This document shows positions 1 through 6,241 of a stretch of DNA of 17,801 nt, in pieces. Origin of the DNA: Candidatus Woesebacteria bacterium GW2011_GWA1_41_7. GTDB lineage: Bacteria; Patescibacteriota; Microgenomatia; UBA8517. Both the position numbers and the translations under genes were made by a program. The stretch is taken from assembly GCA_000997405.1 (NCBI GenBank), contig LCBU01000002.1:1918-19718 (forward strand). The letters run 5' to 3'. Under the pieces are notes generated by a model. That model saw only the letters and a program-made list of their open reading frames with translations, was not told where the DNA came from and ran no database searches. Numbering within the stretch: position 1 is the first letter of the stretch; the number at the start of each line of letters is the position of its first letter.

Positions 1-1569
1 AATATACTTTCCTCTGTACCTTAGAGGGACTCTTTTATCTGTAATGTAGCCCTTGTCGTCAATATTGACACCCGAATGTGTAATGTAATGATCTTCCTCA
101 TCATCTGCGGTCAAATAAACTATTTCGTCGGTAACCCTGGCTTTTTTACCGTCTTTTACAACTTTTTTATACAAAGTCTCAATAAAACCGAACTCATCGA
201 CTTTTGCATATAGTGCCAAATATGTGACAAGTCCGATATTTGGTCCTTCCGGAGATCTGATCGGGTCTATTCTTCCGTATTGGGATGCGTTAACGTCACG
301 GATTGAGAAACTTGCCCTCTCCCTATTGATACCACCTGTACCCAAAACAGAAACACGCCTAAGGTTATCAACCTCACTTAAGGGGTTCGTGTCGTCCAAT
401 ATAGTAGAAAGTTGGTTGCTTCTGAAAAACTCGTTCAATGATGCAATCAAAGGTCTGGCATTAATCAAAGTTGCCGGAAGAGGCTTATCGTCTGGTGAAA
501 TCAAACTCATTTTTTCTTTGACGCTTCGTTCTAATCTTAAAAGACCTACTCTGAAGGCGTTAACGGCAACAAGTTCTCCGACACGTCGAAGTCTGCGGTT
601 ACTTAAATGGTCGATGTCGTCGAGCTTACCTGCACCGTTTTGCAAACCAATGAGATAAGTAACGACTGCGACTGCGTCCTGCCTTGTCAGTACCCATGTG
701 GATTTTTCATTGGGAAGACTTAGGCCCAATTTTTTATTTATCTTAAATCTCCCGACCTTCCCCAAGTCGTAGCGTCTGCCGTCAGTAAACAAGCTTGCAA
801 AAAGCCCCTCTGCATTTTCCAAAACAGCGGGTTCTCCCGGCCTCATTTTCCTGTAAATCTCAACTAAGGCTTCTTCTCTTGTTTTTGTTGAGTCTTTGGC
901 CAATGTTGCTGTGATATATTGATGATCTTTGTCTTTGTCGATATTCTTAAAAGAATCAATCATCATCTGATCAGACTCAACTCCTAAAGCCCTCAAGAAT
1001 GTGGTTGCCAAAACTTTTCTGCGCCTATCGATTCTGGCGTAAATCAGGTCTCCTCTCGTGACTTCAAACTCCAACCAACTTCCATGAAGTGGTCGTACCT
1101 CGGCACGGTAAAGAATGCGTCCCGAAGAAGGATCAAGCTCTCCCGAGAAATAAGCACCGGGGGATCTGACAATTTGGTTAATAACAGCTCTTTCAATTCC
1201 GTTGATAATAAATGTCCCGGCAGATGTCATTTGGGGTATATCTCCCAAAAACACATCTTGAGTAACTTCCTGGCCTGTTCTTTTGTTAACTAGGGTTGCG
1301 CGAATTTTAAGTGGAGATGAAAAACTAATTCCTTTTTTCTGAGCAAGTCTTGGGGAAATGGTGGGAAGTCCTAAGGAGTGATCACCTAAAAATAGTTGCC
1401 AATTTTTGCCTGTAAAATCATCGATCGGAGAAACTGTAACCAACTCTTCCTTAATTCCCTCTCCTAAAAACCATTGCCAGCTTTCACTTTGAACCTGGCT
1501 TAAGTTTATTTTTGGTAATTTTTTTTCTTCCTTACCAAAATTTCGACGAAATGATTTTTGAGATGACAT
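1..1569 (-). CDS. rpoB: RNA polymerase beta subunit, N-terminal part (cut by window edge)
   Basis: This is the N-terminal 523 residues of the beta subunit of RNA polymerase. The frame is open to base 1, so the gene runs off the left edge. It starts at the ATG at 1569, about 75 bases after the predicted transcription start, with no Shine-Dalgarno sequence. The N-terminus is short (MSSQKSFRRNFGK) compared with E. coli RpoB. Recognisable beta-subunit blocks are GTFIINGIERAVINQ, SPGAYF, the rifampicin cluster around residues 384-413 and the IRSPEGPNIGL block near 440. In the rifampicin cluster, the positions equivalent to E. coli Q513, H526 and K527 are Thr389, Asn402 and Leu403, whereas D516, R529 and S531 are kept. 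It is expressed from its own strong promoter, not simply read through from mltG, because no other ribosomal or polymerase gene lies just upstream. Family assignment is certain. Confidence 0.97.
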   Translation of the reverse strand, partial: MSSQKSFRRNFGKEEKKLPKINLSQVQSESWQWFLGEGIKEELVTVSPIDDFTGKNWQLFLGDHSLGLPTISPRLAQKKGISFSSPLKIRATLVNKRTGQEVTQDVFLGDIPQMTSAGTFIINGIERAVINQIVRSPGAYFSGELDPSSGRILYRAEVRPLHGSWLEFEVTRGDLIYARIDRRRKVLATTFLRALGVESDQMMIDSFKNIDKDKDHQYITATLAKDSTKTREEALVEIYRKMRPGEPAVLENAEGLFASLFTDGRRYDLGKVGRFKINKKLGLSLPNEKSTWVLTRQDAVAVVTYLIGLQNGAGKLDDIDHLSNRRLRRVGELVAVNAFRVGLLRLERSVKEKMSLISPDDKPLPATLINARPLIASLNEFFRSNQLSTILDDTNPLSEVDNLRRVSVLGTGGINRERASFSIRDVNASQYGRIDPIRSPEGPNIGLVTYLALYAKVDEFGFIETLYKKVVKDGKKARVTDEIVYLTADDEEDHYITHSGVNIDDKGYITDKRVPLRYRGKYI

Positions 1570-1597
1570 TATTCTTGGTAGTTATTAACACTATAAG

Positions 1598-1641
1598 ACC
1601 CGCCAGTATGAAGCGAGACGGGCGTACCATTCATGTACGCC
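1598..1641 (-). promoter_or_regulatory. rpoB 5' leader with two overlapping hairpins
   Basis: Read on the minus strand, the leader begins just after the promoter with a perfect 7-bp stem, GGCGTAC/GTACGCC (1641-1635 with 1627-1621), around a 7-base loop. A second 7-bp stem, GCCCGTC/GGCGGGT with two G-U pairs (1623-1617 with 1604-1598), encloses a 12-base loop. The two share bases 1621-1623, so they cannot both form fully. No U-tract follows either, so this is not an ordinary intrinsic terminator. A regulatory role is inference only. Confidence 0.4.
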
Positions 1642-1650
1642 TAAGATCGG

Positions 1651-1678
1651 ATTATACCCACAATTAACCCTATGTCAA
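1651..1678 (-). promoter_or_regulatory. Consensus sigma-70 promoter of rpoB
   Basis: On the minus strand a perfect -35 TTGACA (1678-1673) and a perfect -10 TATAAT (1656-1651) are separated by 16 bases. The predicted start is near 1644, giving a leader of about 75 bases. The -35 begins only 8 bases after the mltG stop codon, with no terminator between them. This is the only promoter in the window with both hexamers perfect, which fits a gene needing strong, separate expression. Confidence 0.88.
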
Positions 1679-1686
1679 TAAGTAAA

Positions 1687-2637
1687 TTATTTACCCAGAT
1701 ACCTAGCTATGTTGGTATTGTGCTCTTCCAGCGTCTCGGCATAATGAATCTGTCCTTTTGTGTCATGAATATAATACCAATATTCACTCTCTGTTGGATT
1801 TAAAACCCCCCTAATAGAGGAGAGGCCGGGGCTGGCGATCGGTGTAGGTGGAAGACCTTGATATTTATAGGTATTGTACGGGGATCCCGCTGATAGGTTA
1901 TCCAAGGTTAAAATCGGCCACCATTCTTTTGATGTTCCAACCGCATACTGGACTGCCGCATCCGTTTGGAGAGGCCAACCGGAGTTTAATCTTTTAATAA
2001 GTATTCCCGATACAACCGGACGTTCCTGGTCAGTTTTAGTTTCCCGTTCAATGATGGAGGCCAAAACAATTGCTTTCTCAAAGGAAAGTCCGGATCTATT
2101 TTCTAAATCTTCGGTTTTTGAGTCAAAAGTATCCGTCATTCTTTTTACAACAGTTGGCGCGGCCACGTCTCTCGGAAAAAGATATGTGTCAGGGAAAAGA
2201 TAACCCTCTTCTCCTTCAGATGCCTGCAAAAAGTCTACAATGAAAGAATTATCCTTATCCAGTGATGCAGCTATTTTCTGAGCGATCTCTTCCCGTCTTA
2301 AGCCCTCGGGGATTGTGACCCAAAGTTCAATCGGACCTTTAAAAAGAGAGTCTACCGTTTGGAAAAGTGAATGTGAAGGCGTCAATCTAAACTCACCCGT
2401 CTGGAGCTTTCCCGATTGTCCTGTGAACTGTACGTACAACTTAAAGGCTAAGGCACTTTTAATGAGTCCCGCACTTTCAAGCTTGTTTCCTATTTGGGAG
2501 GCTGATGCGCCTTTGGCAATTATGAAATACTCCAATTTTTCCGATTCCGAAACCGGTCCTGAGTTTTTATAAAACCAGGACGCTACCGCAACCACCACTA
2601 AAGCTAAAACAAAGGGTATGAGTAGCAATCTTTTCAT
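1687..2637 (-). CDS. mltG: Endolytic transglycosylase MltG (YceG family)
   Basis: MltG cleaves glycan strands of nascent peptidoglycan at the outer face of the cytoplasmic membrane and is thought to set strand length. The protein has 316 residues, near the usual length. It has an N-terminal signal anchor (about residues 3-23), then a LysM-like segment (about 35-85), then the YceG domain. Visible family motifs are GYLFPDTYLFP (145-155), ASIIERET (193-200) with Glu197 in the position of the catalytic glutamate, LQTDAAVQYAVG (223-234) and SPYNTY...GLPPTPIASPG (252-271). The start ATG lies 11 bases after the stop of the zinc-ribbon gene, with no -10 element or Shine-Dalgarno sequence close to it. 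It is therefore probably expressed from the promoter of that gene. It is the only peptidoglycan-cutting enzyme in the window. Confidence 0.95.
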   Translation of the reverse strand: MKRLLLIPFVLALVVVAVASWFYKNSGPVSESEKLEYFIIAKGASASQIGNKLESAGLIKSALAFKLYVQFTGQSGKLQTGEFRLTPSHSLFQTVDSLFKGPIELWVTIPEGLRREEIAQKIAASLDKDNSFIVDFLQASEGEEGYLFPDTYLFPRDVAAPTVVKRMTDTFDSKTEDLENRSGLSFEKAIVLASIIERETKTDQERPVVSGILIKRLNSGWPLQTDAAVQYAVGTSKEWWPILTLDNLSAGSPYNTYKYQGLPPTPIASPGLSSIRGVLNPTESEYWYYIHDTKGQIHYAETLEEHNTNIARYLGK

Positions 2638-2648
2638 AAAAGAATCGG

Positions 2649-2855
2649 CTAGGAAACCTCTTCGAGGAGAGCCCTTCGATATTTACTCGTTTTGAGGTTA
2701 TGGATAAAAATTCTTCCACACTTTACACATGTTATCTGTTCTCCGTATTTTGTCTTTTTAACCTTGCCATCAATTAGAGGTGTTCCACAACCCACACATC
2801 TTCCTTGCGAAAGCAACCAAGCCTGCATTGGAGCGATAATACTTTTAAACATCAT
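2649..2855 (-). CDS. Small zinc-ribbon protein of unknown function
   Basis: This 68-residue protein has two CxxC knuckles, C20-VG-C23 and C43-VK-C46, spaced as in a rubredoxin or zinc-ribbon fold. A basic C-terminus (KTSKYRRALLEEVS) follows. I do not recognise a named family; it could bind nucleic acid or act as a small zinc-bound adaptor. The frame can be extended to a TTG at 2891, but the double ATG at 2855/2852 is the better start: the upstream stretch contains an extended -10 promoter, and the extra residues look unlike protein. With that promoter the mRNA would begin 2-5 bases before the ATG. mltG follows 11 bases downstream, probably in the same transcript. Confidence 0.7.
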   Translation of the reverse strand: MMFKSIIAPMQAWLLSQGRCVGCGTPLIDGKVKKTKYGEQITCVKCGRIFIHNLKTSKYRRALLEEVS

Positions 2856-2864
2856 GTTATATAA

Positions 2865-2891
2865 AGTATAGCATGAAAGTCGTGTAGTCAA
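2865..2891 (-). promoter_or_regulatory. Extended -10 promoter for the zinc-ribbon gene and mltG
   Basis: On the minus strand, TGC-TATACT (-10 at 2870-2865) is preceded by TTGACT (2891-2886) with a short 15-base spacer. The -10 ends 9 bases before the ATG at 2855, so the predicted transcript is leaderless or nearly so. It overlaps the end of the short gap after ruvX. Confidence 0.65.
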
Positions 2892-2892
2892 G

Positions 2893-3255
2893 CTAGCTAT
2901 CCAACCAGTTTTGAAGCATTATTGCAGCTGCGTAAGCGTCCTCCATGTCGTGGCGTTTCTTTTGGCCAATTCCAGCCTCACGGGAAAGAATTTGTGCATC
3001 TTTTGTAGAAAGAGTCTCATCAAAAGTTTCCGCACCTATTCCCTTTGCAAATCTTTCCGATTCTTTTCCCATTTCTCCTTCTGAAACACCGACTACTACT
3101 TTTTCAATTTTTTCACTATCTATAATCTGTTTTATTTTTTCGTCAAGCATTCCGGCATTGGTGTATCTAATAACCCGCCACGGCTCCGCCAAGGGGCCTT
3201 CGGCTATTGCCAAACCCACCTTACTTCTTCCGTAATCAATTCCAAGCGTTTTCAT
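2893..3255 (-). CDS. ruvX: RuvX/YqgF-type RNase H-fold nuclease (pre-16S rRNA processing)
   Basis: YqgF-family proteins carry an RNase H-like fold and are implicated in maturing the 5' end of 16S rRNA; an older name links them to Holliday junction resolution. Starting from the ATG at 3255 the protein has 120 residues, shorter than the usual 135-150. Three acidic sites are present: Asp7 in GIDYGR, Glu80 in FDETLST and Asp106 in MEDAYAA. The VVVGVSEGEMG strand-loop (53-63) is shortened: the usual LP-DG-G loop is reduced to SEGEMG. An upstream in-frame TTG at 3270 is less likely, as it adds only five residues before the conserved MKTLGIDYG start. It lies 17 bases after the sortase stop and is probably cotranscribed with it. 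No Shine-Dalgarno sequence is visible. Confidence 0.9.
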   Translation of the reverse strand: MKTLGIDYGRSKVGLAIAEGPLAEPWRVIRYTNAGMLDEKIKQIIDSEKIEKVVVGVSEGEMGKESERFAKGIGAETFDETLSTKDAQILSREAGIGQKKRHDMEDAYAAAIMLQNWLDS

Positions 3256-3272
3256 AAAAAATACCAACAAAG

Positions 3273-3977
3273 TCAGTTAATAATAGCATTTTGGTCGGGA
3301 GGAACTACCCTTGCCCTAACCACCAATCTTTTTGGCTTTCTGGGATCACCCGGAGGTACGCAGGTTACAAGGGTAACAAAAGAGTCGCTGTCGTCCTGAT
3401 CCAAAACCTGGAGATCTGTCGGAAGTACCTCAAACATTTCTTCCACTTTATATGTATAAGACACCCCGTCGTAATTTATGTATATCGGATCTCCTTTTTT
3501 CAAGGTCGGAAGCATTGTAAAAATTGAGATGTAATTTTTGGGATTATTGAAAATAGGTAGTATTGAGTGACCGAAAATCGCGGCGTTTCCCCTTTTCCCG
3601 GGAAGCGCAGTCCCCGGATATTGGATTAAGCTTTTTGAAAGATCTTCGCCCCCAATTGCCACAGTTGCCGAATTAATTTTTAGCTTTGGAATACTGATTT
3701 CATAATAGGAAATAGTCGGTGCAGAAAAATCTTCTTCTTTTGCCCCACCTGTAAACCAGGTACTTGCTCTTGTGGTGTCGGATGTTCCCTTAGTTGGTGC
3801 AGTCAAAAATTCCTGGACCTGACTATCGGGATCGGCCAGAGGGGACACGAGTTTGGTATATTTCTGAGAATAGACCGAATCGTAACTCACAATCGGATAA
3901 ATAACCCCTATTAAAATTACTATGCCTGAAAGGCCTGATACAATGGCCGACAGGCGTAATACCGTTCTTTGCGTCAT
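3273..3977 (-). CDS. Sortase family transpeptidase
   Basis: Sortases cleave a C-terminal sorting signal of exported proteins and join them to the cell envelope or to each other. This 234-residue protein has an N-terminal membrane anchor (about residues 10-31), a linker, and a sortase beta-barrel from about 88. The catalytic triad is visible: His137 in AIFGHSI, Cys206 in TLVTCVPPG and Arg217 in KRLVVRAR. The TLxTC motif followed by a proline-rich stretch resembles class D/E enzymes more than class A or B, but I cannot fix the class. No LPXTG-type substrate is encoded in this window, so its targets must lie elsewhere. The ATG at 3977 follows a TAAAAT element by 7 bases. The gene ends with TGA, which supports the standard genetic code here. 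Confidence 0.93.
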   Translation of the reverse strand: MTQRTVLRLSAIVSGLSGIVILIGVIYPIVSYDSVYSQKYTKLVSPLADPDSQVQEFLTAPTKGTSDTTRASTWFTGGAKEEDFSAPTISYYEISIPKLKINSATVAIGGEDLSKSLIQYPGTALPGKRGNAAIFGHSILPIFNNPKNYISIFTMLPTLKKGDPIYINYDGVSYTYKVEEMFEVLPTDLQVLDQDDSDSFVTLVTCVPPGDPRKPKRLVVRARVVPPDQNAIIN

Positions 3978-3984
3978 GTCATCA

Positions 3985-3990
3985 ATTTTA
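3985..3990 (-). promoter_or_regulatory. Possible -10 element before the sortase start
   Basis: TAAAAT (5 of 6 to consensus) ends 7 bases before the ATG at 3977, in the 30-base gap after the previous gene. There is no TGN extension and no clear -35, so on its own this could be chance. It is listed because the spacing matches the stronger examples in the window. Confidence 0.35.
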
Positions 3991-4007
3991 CTATAAAAAG
4001 TGGAGCT

Positions 4008-6218
4008 TTATTCGGGCCTAATCATAATTAGGATATTTTTGGAAATCCGCGGAATGGTTTTAAGAGGTGGTGGGAACTTAATTTTTAGAGAAACATCAGC
4101 GTGATCAAATCCGGGAATTGCGTTAAGATGTTCCATAGCAACCGAACTGTTTTTGCCGATAATTGTGCTTTTAATTTTTTCTATATCTACATTCGGTAAG
4201 AAATTTCCTCCTACAACTACATCGTAGGTATATTTACCGTCCTCTTCGCTTACAAAAGTAAACTTGAAATCTATTTGTTCAGAAGAAAGCGAATAGTCTG
4301 TGGGGGCCTTGCTATTCAACATATTTTTCGCATAGTCCAATAATTTAGTTCTATCCGCAGCAAGCCCGGTTGCTCCAAGCTCAAGCGAAAGTTTAAGACT
4401 GTCAGCCTGGTCTCCTTCGTTACGATCATAGTTTTCTCTTGTAGGCTCAAGAGCGACCAGATCATCTACAAACACCTCACTCTCTGAAACTTTTCCTGAA
4501 AGGATCGTCTTCACATTCAGACTAAGCTCATTTGTTAGGTCTTCTTCCAATCTTGCCATATCATCTTTACTTACTGCCGAAATTTGCTGACTGCTTCCTC
4601 CGCCAAAATCCCCCGTTGAAGTCGCTGCAACCAGTGCCTTTGAATAATTTCCGACACTAAATACTTCGCCTTTGGCAAGATTATAGGCAGATCCAATATC
4701 AAATGCCGTAACATTTATTGTTGCTGTCCCGGGTGAACCCGGCAATAGCTGTCCGGAGACAGAGGCTTCTTTATCTGTCACAAATTTGAATCCGGAGGCC
4801 GAGGTTAAAATCGTACCCGAGGAGAGATTAATTGCGGTTCCATTTCCGTTGGCAATTTGCACACTTCCCGTTGCTTTGTTACCGATTAGTCTTGTGCCTG
4901 TTGTGGATTTTGTTTTTTCACCAGACACACTATCAGTCACAAGCCTTGCAGGGATAATACCACTACCCTGATCAAACTGACCGTTGCTATCAAAGATTAT
5001 CTGTACGTTTTCCTGGGTTCTTCTTGGGGTTACAAAAATAGTTATCTGGGCCGCCTGCACAAACCACCACAAAATTATGATCACCACAAGCACGGATCCT
5101 AATATGGCCAAAATTGCCGTCAAACCCTTGTTTTTGTTATAGGTACCGGTGCTTTTTCTCGAAAATATCTTAGAAAATGAATGAAATAAATTTTTTAACT
5201 TAGCTAAAAAGCCGGATGCCATGTTCATTGGCTTGATACTTGGTGCACCAACCATTTGCGGCCGGACAGACTGGGGGGAAAAGTCCGGAGCGCTTTGAAC
5301 AGGCGATACATTTTGGATATCCTCTTTTTTCATAGAAGAAACATCCTCGCCAACCGAGAAACCCAATGTTTCCGCAGAAGGAGGTTTCTGGGTTATCTGT
5401 CCCTCCTCGTCTTGTTTTTCTTCAAGATCCACCTCCTCTTCTTCACCCTCCTGACTTTTTACAACAGTCGTAACGTTTCCCATCTCAGCCCCACCCGCCA
5501 GGGCTGTTGCTAATACTTTTTTTTCGGTACTTAACACTTCGACCTGTGGTGTATGTAAAAAATTTATTTTCCCATCAGACCAATTTGTTTGGATCAACGT
5601 TTGTTTTACGTCTTCCAACTCTCCCTCTTTGCCGTCATAAACTATAAACCTTGTAGGAAGGGGGGAAACACCCTGGAACCTGGAAAGACCTTCAATCACA
5701 TCGTCAGACAAAGATACGCTTCTTGAAACTTCAGTTGTACCAACCAGCTCTCCAAGTTTAAATACGGAGAGTTCCAGGTTTTCGTTGCCGGACTTTAGAA
5801 CTATACCATTGAGCGGTGCACCTTCCTCGGATTTATAAAGATGGGCAATAGCCTCCGGCAGTACTACAAATCCAACAGGAGTTAGGGAAAGTTCTGCACA
5901 AAGTTTTTTTATCTTGCCCAAATTTTCAGAAGAAATCTCTCCATCTTTTACCCAAGACGTAGATACTCCAAAAACAGTTTTTTGAGGTTCGGGATAACTC
6001 TCGGGTAACTTTTGAATTGCTGACGACAAAGCGGCATCTGTTGCCTCTATCAACTCATCTTCGCTTTCCCAGGGAATACCGGCCCCAATTCCCAGAACTT
6101 CCGCTACCGAATCGCCAATATACCAAATTCCAGACTGAACCAATCCCTTTTCGATAACAAGCGCCCAAAAAAGTTCGGGGGGGTTTTCTTTACTTATTAA
6201 TAAATCTTTAATGTTCAT
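4008..6218 (-). CDS. Actin/PilM-like cytoplasmic domain joined by one membrane helix to a baseplate-J-like outer domain
   Basis: This is a 736-residue bitopic protein of unknown function. Residues 1-250 look like an actin-fold domain of the PilM/FtsA type: GVSTSWVKDGEI near 84-95, TPVGFVVLPEAIAHLYK near 113-129, then LPTRFIVYDG near 187-196 and ALAGGAEMG at the end. An acidic linker (255-274) and a basic amphipathic stretch (337-364) lead to one strong membrane helix (about 366-388). The outer part (390-736) includes a segment resembling the baseplate J/gp47 family (TGTRLIGNKATGSV...LSSGTIL, 440-471) and then mixed alpha/beta sequence without cysteines. It sits 23 bases after alaS with no promoter-like -10 or Shine-Dalgarno sequence near the ATG, so it is probably cotranscribed with alaS. 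By orientation the actin-like part would be cytoplasmic. I recall similar proteins being annotated only as baseplate J-like in CPR genomes. Domain assignments are from pattern memory; fusion to type IV pilus machinery is a guess. Confidence 0.75.
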   Translation of the reverse strand: MNIKDLLISKENPPELFWALVIEKGLVQSGIWYIGDSVAEVLGIGAGIPWESEDELIEATDAALSSAIQKLPESYPEPQKTVFGVSTSWVKDGEISSENLGKIKKLCAELSLTPVGFVVLPEAIAHLYKSEEGAPLNGIVLKSGNENLELSVFKLGELVGTTEVSRSVSLSDDVIEGLSRFQGVSPLPTRFIVYDGKEGELEDVKQTLIQTNWSDGKINFLHTPQVEVLSTEKKVLATALAGGAEMGNVTTVVKSQEGEEEEVDLEEKQDEEGQITQKPPSAETLGFSVGEDVSSMKKEDIQNVSPVQSAPDFSPQSVRPQMVGAPSIKPMNMASGFLAKLKNLFHSFSKIFSRKSTGTYNKNKGLTAILAILGSVLVVIIILWWFVQAAQITIFVTPRRTQENVQIIFDSNGQFDQGSGIIPARLVTDSVSGEKTKSTTGTRLIGNKATGSVQIANGNGTAINLSSGTILTSASGFKFVTDKEASVSGQLLPGSPGTATINVTAFDIGSAYNLAKGEVFSVGNYSKALVAATSTGDFGGGSSQQISAVSKDDMARLEEDLTNELSLNVKTILSGKVSESEVFVDDLVALEPTRENYDRNEGDQADSLKLSLELGATGLAADRTKLLDYAKNMLNSKAPTDYSLSSEQIDFKFTFVSEEDGKYTYDVVVGGNFLPNVDIEKIKSTIIGKNSSVAMEHLNAIPGFDHADVSLKIKFPPPLKTIPRISKNILIMIRPE

Positions 6219-6241
6219 TGTGGCAAGAAATTCAACAAACT

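Noticed and set aside
224..658. + strand open frame of 144 codons at the left end
   Set aside because: It is antisense to clearly conserved rpoB sequence.
1598..1641. Intrinsic terminator between mltG and rpoB
   Set aside because: The stems lie downstream of the rpoB promoter and no U-tract follows, so they belong to the rpoB leader.
3273..3275. Recoded UGA (as in some CPR groups)
   Set aside because: The sortase frame ends with TGA immediately after its last conserved strands and ruvX starts 17 bases later; no other gene needs an internal UGA.
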